This document shows positions 7,901 to 18,565 of a stretch of DNA of 64,000 nucleotides, one piece after another; the stretch's first letter is position 1, and every line of letters begins with the position of its first letter. A program made the position numbers and the translations under genes. The stretch is from Ehrlichia ruminantium str. Welgevonden (GTDB taxonomy: Bacteria > Pseudomonadota > Alphaproteobacteria > Rickettsiales > Anaplasmataceae). A model generated the notes under the pieces. It was not told the DNA's origin. It worked only from the letters and a program-made list of their open reading frames with translations, and searched no databases. The DNA is taken from assembly GCF_000026005.1 (NCBI RefSeq), contig NC_005295.2, positions 186,001 through 250,000 of the forward strand, given 5' to 3'.

Positions 7901-9477
7901 TGAAAACCATATAAATAATATTAAGATGAATTAGTTGTTTTATTTAATTGTGGTATCTGTACAAGGATTTATCTCCTATAAATACAGGAGGTAAATCCTT
8001 TCGTGTGTTAATTACAGCATATTATTACTATATTTTTCTCACAAAATATAGTATTTTTTATTATTAAAATAGCATAATCAGAAAGAATTTACTCATGTAT
8101 GTAAAGTTGATTATTTGTTAGCCTTTTATAATAGTAAATTTTTTTATTATATATAATTTTTATTGTTGTTTTGTGTAAAGTAAAATTAAGCAAGTATAAA
8201 CCTTTGGATGGCTATAGTTCGATCTTTATAGTAATCAGATTTATAATGGTATAGTATAGATAAATTATGTTCAGATAAACTTAGATGGTAATAATTGCTT
8301 ATAGTTTATTTTTGAAAAATAAATATAATGAGATATTGTTACTTAAGTTTATGAAGAGTATGCATAGGTTATGTGGTGATATTTATTGTTTTTATTGATA
8401 AGTAAGAAAAATATTATTTAGATTTTACACTAGGGTATAAATAGGATTATAGAGCATTAATAATCACTTTAAATTCTATACTATTTTTCATTTTCTATAA
8501 TTGAAGTTAAAGTAATACAACAGTGTCTACTGTTTATTATAAAAATGATTAATAGCATCTAATGTTATATTGTCCTATAGATTTTCGTTAATATTCAATA
8601 GTATTGAAATAAATAACTTATTTTATTATGAGTATTGGATTTGATGAGTGTGTAAAAAGGATATTAAAATGAGATTTGTGATATACTATGTATATAGATA
8701 ATGCTGAAGTGAATAGAATCACTATATGGAATAGTAAATTCTGAATTATATTTAGCAAAAAAATTGTGTAATTTTTTTAATGAAACTGAATGGTATATTG
8801 GTAAGTGAACTCTTCAAGTGCTAACTTTTTTCTCTTTACTGTGTACTAACTCTTGTGAGAATGTGTATTTTATGGGCTTGAGTAAATATATATTGAGCTA
8901 TATGTTTATAACAGTTAGTAGCTGATATAAAATATAACTATTCCTCTATGTCTCTTTTTGTTTATTATTATTGTACTTTTATTTAGTGGATATCTTTGGT
9001 AGTACTATAATTGGGTATTTAATTTTCTAGTAATATTGTTAATTTTATAGGCATTAACACTACATGTTTTGTTATACAGTGTTAATTTATAGTATTATAG
9101 ATACGGACTAGATATGGATAGTGAATTTAGTATAGATATTTTGATGCTATGGATTCTTTATTTTGCTATAGATGTATTGTGGTAGTTATTTTGTAGTAGC
9201 TCTTTTAATATTTAGATATTAATGAGTAGGATTTCTTTTCTTTTTTTTGTATATAGAATGGCCTAATATATGAAGATGATAGTCAAGAAGGTTATAGTTT
9301 AATTAAATAAATATGAATCTCTCAACATACTGAGACTATCGATATTAATATATTGTAATAATTTCCTTGATCTTTACATATTGGTAATAAAAACTATTTT
9401 ATGTTTTTAAACACCATGACACATACAATAATAACCAAAGGATATGACTTTGAGTATTAATGAATTTTGTATAATTA
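7901..9477. other. Long intergenic region
   Basis: This gap of almost 1.6 kb lies between convergent TRP and trpS genes. Apart from the hairpin at 7963-8000 I see no gene, RNA or tandem array. The sequence is AT-rich with frequent stops in all frames. Confidence 0.4.
7963..8000 (+). terminator. Terminator-like hairpin after the TRP repeat gene
   Basis: A 15-base stem, AAGGATTTATCTCCT against AGGAGGTAAATCCTT with one G-U pair, closes an 8-base loop. It begins about 62 bases after the TRP stop codon. The following tract TTCGTGTGTT is only moderately T-rich, so termination is plausible rather than certain. Confidence 0.6.
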
Positions 9478-10488
9478 TTACCAATATCCTGCAATCTTTT
9501 TAATTTCTATTATGTGCTTATGTGCAATAGATGCAGCCTTGTTATTTCCTGTCATTAATATGCTTCGTAAATATTCTATGTCTTCTAATAACTCTCTTAA
9601 TTTTTGTCGTATTGGTGCAATGTTATTAATAATTAATTCTGTTAGTTCTTCTTTAAATTGTTTAGTAGTGAAGCTTGCAATGTTAGTACATGTTTGTTCT
9701 ATACTAATATTTGAAAGTGTAGCATAAATATTAACAAGATTCTTTACTGCAGGCCTATTGTTTAAACTTGTAAAGTCAAAACCTACAATAGAGTCAGTGG
9801 TTGCTTTGTTAATTTTTTGAGCAATTAAGTCGTTACTATCTTCTAAATTAATTCGTGAATAATCTGATACATCAGATTTACTCATTTTCTTTTTACCGTC
9901 TCTTAAACTCATAATTTTTGCTGATTCCTGTACAATTAATGGTTCTGGCAGTTGAAAGTATTGCGTATTGTATTTTGTATTAAAAGCTTGAGCAATGTCT
10001 CGTGCTAATTCTAGGTGTTGTTTTTGATCAATGCCTACAGGCACTATATTTGCTTGGTAAAGTAATATATCAGCTGCCATTAATACAGGATAACTGTACA
10101 ATCCTAAAGAAGCTGTAGAAACTTTATTGCGGCTTTTTTCTTTAAATTGAGTCATTCTATTTAGTTGACCTGTTGAAGTAATGCAGCTGAATATCCATAG
10201 TAACTCTGTATGTGCTGGAATAAAAGACTGTGAAAATAGCACTGAATTTTCTGGATCTATTCCGCATGCTAGGTATGTTGCTAGCGTGTTTATCGAATTT
10301 TTCTTAAGTTCATCTGGATTGTAAGTTTCAGATGTTAGAGTATGTAAATCAGCAAGAAAAAAGAAACATTTATATGAATTTTGTAAAGACACACCATTAC
10401 GTATGAAGCCTAGATAATTCCCTAAATGTATACTACCAGTGGGTTGTATACCAGATAAAACAACAGGTATGGACATAACTTTACCCAT
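9478..10488 (-). CDS. trpS: Tryptophanyl-tRNA synthetase
   Basis: This is a class I aminoacyl-tRNA synthetase that charges tRNA-Trp. The N-terminus has SGIQPTGSIHLGNYLG, containing the HIGH-type signature as HLGN, and the KMSKS loop appears as KKKMSKSD at about residue 200. The internal PVLMAADILLY and VGIDQKQHLELARDIA motifs are typical of TrpRS. I start at ATG 10488 (336 residues); a TTG at 10497 and an ATG at 10476, which gives MSIPVVLSG, are alternatives with no clear ribosome site to choose between them. It lies downstream of grpE on the same strand, about 180 bases away, in the order conserved in Ehrlichia. Confidence 0.93.
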   Translation of the reverse strand: MGKVMSIPVVLSGIQPTGSIHLGNYLGFIRNGVSLQNSYKCFFFLADLHTLTSETYNPDELKKNSINTLATYLACGIDPENSVLFSQSFIPAHTELLWIFSCITSTGQLNRMTQFKEKSRNKVSTASLGLYSYPVLMAADILLYQANIVPVGIDQKQHLELARDIAQAFNTKYNTQYFQLPEPLIVQESAKIMSLRDGKKKMSKSDVSDYSRINLEDSNDLIAQKINKATTDSIVGFDFTSLNNRPAVKNLVNIYATLSNISIEQTCTNIASFTTKQFKEELTELIINNIAPIRQKLRELLEDIEYLRSILMTGNNKAASIAHKHIIEIKKIAGYW

Positions 10489-10669
10489 TATAAACAAGCA
10501 ACTAAGTTTACAGTATATTTATAAAATATACAACAAATAATGTAATCAACTTATTAAATATGTGTAATAAATAGCTACTTAATCAAACGTGTAGATAGAC
10601 AAAACGTGTGTTTTAATACACACATATAAAAATATTATATGGGAATTATTGTATTGTAGACACAGATAA

Positions 10670-11269
10670 TTACTCTCCATTACTTTTTTTAGATACAACT
10701 ACTGATGCTGGGCGTAATAATTTATCTTTTATTATATAACCTGGTTGTACTACATGTAAAATCGTTCCATCTTCTTTTTCAGTATCCATCATTTGTGATA
10801 CAGCTTTGTGAAATTGTGGATTAAACTGTTCCCCAATTGGATCTATTCTACTAATATTATGGCGCTCCAGGGTATTTAATAATTCTTTATAAGTCATTAG
10901 TACTCCAGCGTGAATACTGTCATCTTTGTTTAAATTTTCTAATGATGTTTCTAAATTATCGCAAGAAGTTAATATATCTCGAGCAAAGTTGGAAATTGCA
11001 TAAATAGATGCCTCATCTATATTTTTTTGCATGATGCGCTTAACGTTTTCTTTATCAGCAACTGCTAAGCGGAACTGATGTTGAAAATGTGCTAATTGTT
11101 GTCTTAATTTTTCTAGTTCCGATAGATCTTCATTAAGCTTTTCTTTCTTTTTATTTAATTCTGAAGCAAATTTTCTTTGTGGATTTGCTTTGGGAGGTAT
11201 TTGTTGTTCAGTAGGTTTAGGAGTATCATTTTCTGGGCTTTGTGTATTGTTATTAGTATTATCAGTCAT
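10670..11269 (-). CDS. grpE: Nucleotide exchange factor GrpE
   Basis: This is the GrpE co-chaperone, which releases ADP from DnaK. It has a polar N-terminal tail rich in Asn, Pro and Gln (residues 1-35) and a long coiled coil with KLNEDLSELEKLRQQLAHFQ. The family core follows, with ENVKRIMQKNIDEAS and FARDILTSCDNLETSLE, then the C-terminal beta domain GEQFNPQFHKAVSQM and GYIIKDKLLRPASVVVSK. The length of 199 residues is normal. I chose the ATG at 11269 over the upstream TTG at 11278. Its last codons and 3' flank occur again as a 53-base fragment near position 1900. ribD is divergent, about 120 bases away. Confidence 0.95.
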   Translation of the reverse strand: MTDNTNNNTQSPENDTPKPTEQQIPPKANPQRKFASELNKKKEKLNEDLSELEKLRQQLAHFQHQFRLAVADKENVKRIMQKNIDEASIYAISNFARDILTSCDNLETSLENLNKDDSIHAGVLMTYKELLNTLERHNISRIDPIGEQFNPQFHKAVSQMMDTEKEDGTILHVVQPGYIIKDKLLRPASVVVSKKSNGE

Positions 11270-11388
11270 ACTTATCAAACATTATTTATAGAATCTAAGC
11301 AATATATAGTAGTATTATAGGAAAATATCAAGGGTGATGAGCTTGTTATGTATAGTTTTTCTGTAGTTATTAGTTGATTAATAATTTT

Positions 11389-12486
11389 ATGACGTATTGT
11401 GATAAAAAATTTATGTCCTTAGCACTAAGACTTGCAAGACGTGGATTAGGAAATGTATTTCCTAATCCTGCAGTGGGCTGTATAATAGTAAATGATGGGG
11501 TGGTAGTAGGTCGTGGATGGACACAAGTAGGTGGTAGACCTCATGCAGAGATTGTAGCATTAGATAATGTAAAACATCTTGCAAAGGGTGCTACTGCATA
11601 TGTTACTCTTGAACCATGTTCTCATTATGGAAAGACTGGACCATGTGTGTTAAATTTGATTAATGCTGGTATAAAACGAGTAGTTATTGCTACTAATGAT
11701 CCTGATATGCGAGTGTCAGGTAATGGGATAAAATTATTACGTGATGCAAATGTAGAAGTAAGATGTGGTGTTATGGATAATGAAGCACGGGCATTAAACA
11801 TTGGTTTTTTTTATAGTAAGATTAAAAACAGACCTTTTATTACAGTTAAGATAGCATCTACTTTAGATGGGAAAATAGCTTTAAATAGTGGTGAAAGTAA
11901 GTGGATTACAAGTGAATTGACTCGTACCTGGGTTCATAAGCAACGATCAATGTATGATGCGGTTATGGTTGGTAGTAATACTATTATGCAGGATAATCCT
12001 ATGCTAAATACTAGAATTCCTGGTTTAGAATGTTATTCTCCAGTGAGAATTGTTATAGATCGTTATGGTAAGGTGTCTAATTATCATAATATAATCAAAA
12101 CTGCTGATGTTATTCCGACATATATTCTGACAAATAGTATTGAAGAAACGAAATTAGGAGCTGCAAATTACTTGTGTATTGATTCTGAGGATAATTTTTT
12201 ATCAGAATCAATGAAAGTCCTTGTTAAAAAAGTTGGGATTACAAGATTGTTTGTTGAAGGTGGTAGTATTTTAATTACAGAATTATTGAAAAATAATTTA
12301 GTTGATCAGATTATATGGTGTAGATCTAATAAAATTTTTGGTAATGATTCAATACCAGCAATTGGTGGGTTAAATATTCGTGAGTTACAATCTAGTTATA
12401 ATTTTAAAAGAGTGGATACATTGTATTTTGACGGAGATGTAGTAGATATTTTAAACTATAGTGAAAATCAGTTAATTGATAATTAA
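11389..12486 (+). CDS. ribD: Bifunctional riboflavin biosynthesis protein RibD
   Basis: This is the deaminase/reductase of riboflavin synthesis, acting on the pyrimidine product of GTP cyclohydrolase II. The N-terminal deaminase domain (about residues 1-140) has the zinc ligands in HAEI and PCSHYGKTGPC. The C-terminal reductase domain (about 145-350) has ITVKIASTLDGKIA, SKWITSELTR, DAVMVGSNTI and FVEGGSILITELL. The length of 365 residues fits the bifunctional form. The ATG at 11389 (MTYCDKKFM) is preferred to the TTG at 11374. Conserved position between grpE and the TRP32-like gene supports the Ehrlichia assignment. Confidence 0.95.
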   Translation: MTYCDKKFMSLALRLARRGLGNVFPNPAVGCIIVNDGVVVGRGWTQVGGRPHAEIVALDNVKHLAKGATAYVTLEPCSHYGKTGPCVLNLINAGIKRVVIATNDPDMRVSGNGIKLLRDANVEVRCGVMDNEARALNIGFFYSKIKNRPFITVKIASTLDGKIALNSGESKWITSELTRTWVHKQRSMYDAVMVGSNTIMQDNPMLNTRIPGLECYSPVRIVIDRYGKVSNYHNIIKTADVIPTYILTNSIEETKLGAANYLCIDSEDNFLSESMKVLVKKVGITRLFVEGGSILITELLKNNLVDQIIWCRSNKIFGNDSIPAIGGLNIRELQSSYNFKRVDTLYFDGDVVDILNYSENQLIDN

Positions 12487-12553
12487 AGATATTTAATATT
12501 GATATTTCAGTATTTAGTTATAACAAGCAACTTATTAAGTTAGGTAGTGGTAT

Positions 12554-13099
12554 AATCATGATTTTAAGAAGATAAGTTAAATTGTGTTTTGTAATATAGT
12601 AATAATCAACTTAATTGAATATACTTTACTGATACATACCTTAATGGTAAAACTCTAAAAATATTATTCAAAAATAATTATTGGTACTAATCATGATTTT
12701 AAGAAGGTAAGTTAAATTGTGTTTTGTAATGTAGTAACAATCAACTTAATTGAATATACTTTACTGATACATACCTTAATGGTAAAACTCTAAAAAAGTA
12801 TTATTCAAAAATAATTATTGGTACTAATCATGATTTTAAGAAGGTAAGTTAAATTGTGTTTTGTAATATAGTAACAATCAACTTAATTGAATATACTTTA
12901 CTGATACATACCTTAATAGTAAAACTCTAAAAAATATTATTCAAAAATAATTATTGGTACTAATCATGATTTTAAGAAGGTAAGTTAAATTGTGTTTTGT
13001 AATGTAGTAACAATCAACTTAACTGAATATACTTTACTGATACATACCTTAATGGTAAAACTCTAAAAAAATATTATTCAAAAATAATTATTAGTACTA
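12554..13099. repeat. Tandem repeat, four copies of ~136 bases
   Basis: Copies begin at 12554, 12689, 12826 and 12962 with AATCATGATTTTAAGAAG, and a fifth start at 13100 breaks off after AATCAT. Periods are 135, 137, 136 and 138, the differences coming from A-runs. Copies differ by only a few bases, so the array is recent or homogenised. A period not divisible by three is no problem in non-coding DNA. Confidence 0.95.
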
Positions 13100-13235
13100 A
13101 TCATATCGATTCTACCCATGTGATTGCTTTAGTTGTTATTTTGTATGGCATTGATATAAAAATATAATTGATTGTGTGACATAGAGTCTTGTATTGAGGG
13201 AATACTAAATTATGCAAGGTATTGACATTCAATTC

Positions 13236-13840
13236 GGAAATATGGGAAATCTAAATATATTATCAAATATTATAGTAATGTGCTTTAATATTAAACTTTG
13301 AGATATTGATTTTGCTTAGTTAATAAATAAATTGTGTATCTATATACTTGTTAATGAGATATTTAAAGCACATTAGGAAATATGGAAAATCTATAAGGTA
13401 ATATTATTGATAAAACTATAGTTATATTTTTAAGATTTTAATAAAATAATTAGTTTATGATAATAAGAAATGATGTGTAGGTATTTATAGTAGTATGTTT
13501 TAAATATGTAGTGGTATTAGTGTTTAATTTAGAGAATATAAAAATCTCAAAGGCATTGTAGTTATATGTTTTAGGATTTTATGAGAAAGTTAATTTGTGT
13601 TTGGTAAGTGTAGGAGAGGTTGTAAGTATTTATTATACAATTGGAACATATATTCTTTAATACAATGGTACTAGTACTCAATTTAGGAACCATAAAAAAT
13701 TTGAAAAGTAGTATTATTAGTAAATTAAGATTTAGTGTAAAGGTGTTATTAAGATATATAGGTGATATATTTTTTAAAGTATATATAGGAAGATTAAGAA
13801 CCTTTTAAATATTTATTTAATACTAATTGTGAAAGAGTGA
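13236..13840. repeat. Decayed tandem repeat, units of ~150 bases
   Basis: Related segments begin near 13236, 13376, 13532 and 13686 with forms of GGAAATATGGAAAATCT. Within one unit, GATTTTATGAGAAAGTTAAT and TTGTGTTTGGTAAGTGTAG resemble the 136-base unit upstream, which has GATTTTAAGAAGGTAAGTTA and TTGTGTTTTGTAATGTAG. This looks like an older part of the same array. Boundaries are approximate. Confidence 0.5.
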
Positions 13841-14777
13841 TAATTTGGAAATATTTAAGTTATATGAGTAAATATGCTATAAATATGTTGTGCGTATTTA
13901 TTTATATAAAGTCAAGTTATGTACTAGCTTATATCTTATAAGAGTAGGTGTTTCAATTCTACTAACATAGTTAAAAGACTTACAGTTTTGTAACAATGTA
14001 TTTTAGTAGTTATGCTATAATACAATGTTGTTTTTTATTAATTAGTGTATTAATACTAACTATTTTATAGTAGATTTTTTTGCTAAATTTGTTGGGATAA
14101 AAAAAGCAATAGTTTTATTTATCTAGTAATTGCATTGTTTTAGTACCATTATTACATAGTAACACTAAATGTCTGAACTAATGCATTAGTTTATATCTCA
14201 TACTTTTTAAATTTCAGTGTAGTTTTTACAAACTTGAAAACTTAATATATATGTTTATGTATATTTAGAATTGAAATATCCAATGTATATATTATTAATT
14301 TATCATGTAAATTTAAAATAAGAAATTTTTATATTTGTATCATTTGAGAATAGTTTGTTAGATGTATGTATTGTTTTTGAAAATTATTAAATACTTATTT
14401 TAATGCTATAAAAAAAATTGTGTGTGTGAGTTTTCTTTTTTTTAAAGACTTTAGAGCAGGAAAGATATCTTACTTTTGTTGTTATAATGTAATTTGATAA
14501 TAAGGTTTATCAAGTGTGTATATTATAACTATTTGTGTATAGTCATAGTATGTATAACAAGTCAAATTTTGCTCTTTAAATTTAGATATCTGATGTTGTG
14601 TTTTGATATGATTGGAGTTTATCAAATATATGTATATATAGTGTATTCCTAAGTGTAACTTTAAATAAAAGTTCTTTACTCCTAGTATGGTATTAAATAT
14701 ACTAAAAGTGGTTATGTTGATTTTGATAGTATATTTATAGATATTGCTATCTTTAAATATGGTGAGGTGTAAAGTGT

Positions 14778-15317
14778 ATGTTAAGTGTTGAAGTACCTAT
14801 TTCTTTATCTGAGGAATTTGAAGGCGAAACACCTGTGGGTGTTGGCTTATATGATTATGATGTTGATACTTTAGACAACTATGATCAAGTAGAAGTAATT
14901 GCTAATGAGGTGGATGTATCAGAATCTGTAGAGAGTACACAACAGGATAGTGTTGACGCATCAGTAAATGATGGTCCAGTAAAAATGGATAGTATGTTTA
15001 TAGATCTTTCTCATGGTACAGAGGATCTTGCTGAATTTCTCAAAAGTATTAGTAGTGATTCTGTTGATGTACCACTAGATGTTTCTAATGATGGTGATCA
15101 ACTTGCTGATATTTTAAATGTGTCTGATAGCGATATGGATCAGCCTTTTCAAAAAGAAGAAATGAGTGATACTCATGATAATAATAATGGTATCAATGAT
15201 GAAGATTTAGGTGGTATGTATGGCCTTTTATTGTTAGGTGGTTTCTTTAGTGTTATGGGTTCTTCCATGCATGGTCATTATTATCCATGTTGCTGTGAAT
15301 CTGGTTTTTTTAGTTAG
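14778..15317 (+). CDS. Acidic secreted-type protein, candidate TRP32/VLPT (gp19) orthologue
   Basis: This 179-residue protein is very acidic and Ser/Asp/Val-rich over its first ~145 residues (for example VESTQQDSVDASVNDG). It ends in a hydrophobic Gly/Leu/Phe stretch and a Cys/Tyr cluster, GHYYPCCCESGFFS. No tandem repeats and no signal peptide are visible. E. canis gp19 and E. chaffeensis VLPT/TRP32 are short acidic immunoreactive proteins with a Cys/Tyr-rich C-terminus. They lie three genes beyond gp36/TRP47, after trpS, grpE and ribD, exactly as here. Orthology is therefore inferred from position and C-terminal composition rather than alignment. GAGGTGTAAAG precedes the ATG (14761 onward). 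Confidence 0.7.
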   Translation: MLSVEVPISLSEEFEGETPVGVGLYDYDVDTLDNYDQVEVIANEVDVSESVESTQQDSVDASVNDGPVKMDSMFIDLSHGTEDLAEFLKSISSDSVDVPLDVSNDGDQLADILNVSDSDMDQPFQKEEMSDTHDNNNGINDEDLGGMYGLLLLGGFFSVMGSSMHGHYYPCCCESGFFS

Positions 15318-16603
15318 TCTTCTATATTGTGGACTAAATAGTACTTAGTTGTTATCTATATGTATTTAAATATAATGTATATGTTGTAGGTAGCTGCTAT
15401 TTTAAATGTAAAGGGTGTTACTCAGTAGGTTACTTATTGGTTTTATCTTATACTTAGCATATTTTTAGTGTGCTATTTGGTATTGTTTAATCTTTATAGT
15501 AACCTATGTACATTGTGCTGCTTTATGTTATATGAAGAATTGGTAGGAGTATGGGTATTAATAGAATAATGGGGTTATAAGTATTTCTCATGTTTGTTAT
15601 GATTAATGAGAGGTTTTATATATTTCATTTACGTTTATAACAAAAAAGCAAGTTTGTTTTTATCTGTGCTCAGTTGTTTTATTAATAGTATTGCCGCCTA
15701 ACTGTTGTATAATGTTTTAGATGATATTTATATACAGTTTTCTTTTATGTTTGTAATATGTAAGTTATGTTGTATGGATTATCATCTTAAAATTTAGTTA
15801 ATATACAATAATTATTAGGTTTTTTATACTGTTTCTTCGTGCCTATTATGGTATTCATATCTTTATTTGCATTTTAGATTTCTAATAAATTTATATGCTT
15901 TGTAAGTGAGGTTGCAAATAGTTTTCAGTTCACTTATATCATGAGCACGTTTTAGTAAGTTGTATGTAATTTAAATGTGATATTGTGATAAGATTGACTT
16001 ATATCTTATAGTAGTCTTACTTTTTAAGTTCTTGTATGTTATTTTATTTCTTCTTAGTAGTTGTAATAGTAAACTCTTTACAGGGAAGCTATATTTTTTG
16101 ATAGTCTAGTTGGCTTATAAGTGATATGAATTGAATAATAGGTAGTTCTGTCCTGAATTTTAAATTTTTGTATCAGAATTTTAATGGTCTAATAACTGGT
16201 ATATGATTTTTTATGTAATAATCTACGATAAGTTATCATGATTATTTAATTTCCAATATTATGGATATTATTTTGAATAAACCGTAAAGTTATATAGTAA
16301 CATATTTCATCTGAAGGTGAGAAAAGTATACATGATAATTTTATACTTTTTTATTTTTGTAGTTTTGTGAAAATTATGTTAAATGGTGCAGATAATCTTC
16401 TGTAATATTAAAAAATCTCAATTAAACCTTGTGGTAAGATTATACTCTCAGTAATCTAGGTGACTTTTTAATTCTTAATATATATTGAGTTATCATTATA
16501 ATATGGTTCTCAATTAATTATCACGTATTTTCAATAAAGTGTTGTGTCAAAAATAAGATAATATGCCATATTTTTATAGGAAAAAGGATATATTTATGAA
16601 ATT
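15318..16603. other. Intergenic region without visible features
   Basis: About 1.3 kb between convergent TRP32-like and pyrG genes. I see no reading frame, RNA gene, strong hairpin or array. Confidence 0.4.
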
Positions 16604-18226
16604 TTATGCTTTTTTTGTTTCTTGATAATTTAGAGAAGCTTGTACAAATGACATAAATAATGGGTGAGATTGAAAAGGATCTGATTTAAACTCTGGGTGA
16701 AATTGCACTCCAATAAACCATGGATGATTTTTTAGCTCTATTACCTCTGCTAAGCTATCATTGTTGTTATGGTGTGAGTGTCCAGTAAAAATTAAACCAT
16801 GACTTTCTAATAAATCTTTGTATTGTAAGTTGACAGTATATCTATGTCTTCTCCTTTCATTAATTACTTGTTCTTTATATATAGAAAAAATTTTTGAATC
16901 TACTTTTAAATAACACGGGTGAGACCCTAATTTCATGCTTCCGCCAAGATTTTGTTGTAATTCTGGTAATTGATGTATAACAGGATTTTTACAATAAAAG
17001 TTAAATTCTGTAGAATTAGCATCCTCAAGATGTATAACATTGCGTACAAATTCAATTATAGCAAGCTGCATACCCATACAAATTCCTAGAAATGGTATGT
17101 TGTTGATACGTGCATACTTAATAGCAATTATTTTCCCTTCCACTCCATCGTCACCAAAACCTCCTGGTATTAAAATAGCATGGACATTATCAAATGTATT
17201 AGTAATTTCATTATTTAATGAGCGTGAATCTATCCAGTGTATAGATAGTTTAGTTTTATTATGAATTGCTGCGTGTTCTAACGCTTCAATTAGTGATTTA
17301 TATGCATCTAATAATTTGATATATTTTCCTATGATTGCAATAGTAATTGTTTTTGTTGATATATGAGAGATATTTAATATATTTTCCCATTTATCTAAAT
17401 TTGGTTCAGGAGAAGTAATATTAAAATGTTTTAATATTTGTGTATCTAGATTATATTGATGATAAGAGATAGGTAGCTCATATATATTTTTAACATCCAA
17501 TGCAGGGATAATATTTGTTGGAGAAACATTGCATAGGTTAGCTATTTTATCTCGTTGTTCTTGTGATAAAGGTATTTTACTACGATAAAGTATTATATCT
17601 GGTTGTATTCCTACAGAACTTAATTCTTTTACCGAATGTTGTGTAGGTTTAGTTTTTAATTCCATAGTTGCACTAATATATGGAACTAAAGTTAGATGTA
17701 CAAATACTGTATTATTTTTACTAAGCTTATAACCAATTTGTCTAATAGACTCAAGAAATGGCTGGCTTTCAATGTCACCTACAGTTCCACCTATCTCACA
17801 GATTACAAAATCTAGTGCATCAGTATTATATAATATAAATGAGTTAATCAGGTCTGTGACATGAGGAATAATTTGTACTGTTTGTCCTAAATAATCTCCT
17901 TTTCTTTCTTTGCTTAATAAATTGTGATATACTTTTCCAGTGGTTATATTATCATTTTTTGTCGTTTTAACGCCAGTAAAACGCTCATAGTGACCTAAGT
18001 CTAAATCAGTTTCTGCTCCATCATCAGTTACGAATACTTCACCATGCTGAATTGGGCTCATTGTACCTGGATCTATGTTCAAGTAAGGATCTAATTTTCT
18101 TAAGCAAATCTTAAATCCTCTTGCCTGTAATAATGCTCCTATACTAGCTGCTGCTAGTCCTTTCCCCAGAGATGACACTACACCCCCAGTCACAAAAATA
18201 AACTTAGTTGAAGTTAGATTGTTCAT
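16604..18226 (-). CDS. pyrG: CTP synthase
   Basis: This 540-residue enzyme makes CTP from UTP using glutamine and ATP. The synthase domain starts with [15 protein letters not shown] (P-loop) and continues with [15 protein letters not shown] and [16 protein letters not shown]. The C-terminal class I glutamine amidotransferase has the nucleophile in GICMGMQ and the His/Glu pair in GVQFHPEF. Length and all motifs are normal. It starts six bases after the secG stop, so secG-pyrG form an operon. Confidence 0.97.
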   Translation of the reverse strand: MNNLTSTKFIFVTGGVVSSLGKGLAAASIGALLQARGFKICLRKLDPYLNIDPGTMSPIQHGEVFVTDDGAETDLDLGHYERFTGVKTTKNDNITTGKVYHNLLSKERKGDYLGQTVQIIPHVTDLINSFILYNTDALDFVICEIGGTVGDIESQPFLESIRQIGYKLSKNNTVFVHLTLVPYISATMELKTKPTQHSVKELSSVGIQPDIILYRSKIPLSQEQRDKIANLCNVSPTNIIPALDVKNIYELPISYHQYNLDTQILKHFNITSPEPNLDKWENILNISHISTKTITIAIIGKYIKLLDAYKSLIEALEHAAIHNKTKLSIHWIDSRSLNNEITNTFDNVHAILIPGGFGDDGVEGKIIAIKYARINNIPFLGICMGMQLAIIEFVRNVIHLEDANSTEFNFYCKNPVIHQLPELQQNLGGSMKLGSHPCYLKVDSKIFSIYKEQVINERRRHRYTVNLQYKDLLESHGLIFTGHSHHNNNDSLAEVIELKNHPWFIGVQFHPEFKSDPFQSHPLFMSFVQASLNYQETKKA

Positions 18227-18232
18227 ACAACC

Positions 18233-18565
18233 TTATTGATTAAATGGTATGTTATCTTCATTATGGTCTACAGCGGGATGATCAGTAGGTACCTTGCTCA
18301 TTTCAGCAATCTTTTTCACAACAGACTCTTTATGTATACTTTTAGCATTAACCCCTACAAGGAGTACTGTGTTTATAATAAAAGCAGTTGCAATGATTAC
18401 GGTAAGTTTTGTAATAAAGTTTGAAGGTGAACCACTTGTAAACATTGCATCTAAATTGTTTTGTGTATTGCCAAAACCGCTTAAGTTATCAGATTCTGGG
18501 GGTTGTAATAACACTAAAATTACTAATAAGAATACTAACACTAATTGTATCACTGTTAAAAACAT
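18233..18565 (-). CDS. secG: Preprotein translocase subunit SecG
   Basis: This 110-residue membrane protein has the two transmembrane segments of SecG, at about residues 3-20 and 50-72. They are separated by a loop with SDNLSGFGNTQNN, close to the usual GLGG-type motif, and followed by a hydrophilic tail. SecG assists SecYE in protein export across the inner membrane. It directly precedes pyrG, a frequent alphaproteobacterial pairing. The upstream side is a long gap. Confidence 0.9.
   Translation of the reverse strand: MFLTVIQLVLVFLLVILVLLQPPESDNLSGFGNTQNNLDAMFTSGSPSNFITKLTVIIATAFIINTVLLVGVNAKSIHKESVVKKIAEMSKVPTDHPAVDHNEDNIPFNQ

Larger units (their letters stand above)
12487..14777. other. 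2.3-kb intergenic region filled by young and decayed repeats
   Basis: The region between ribD and the TRP32-like gene holds a clear 136-base array at 12554-13099, then a decayed array at about 13236-13840, then about 900 bases with no visible structure. No gene was found. Confidence 0.6.

Noticed and set aside
9467..9727. 86-codon ORF on the strand opposite trpS
   Set aside because: It lies almost entirely inside the trpS coding region in another frame. trpS motifs are unambiguous.
12554..13099. Possible CRISPR array
   Set aside because: The repeated unit is the full 136 bases with no variable spacers between short repeats, so it is a plain tandem repeat. No cas genes are present.
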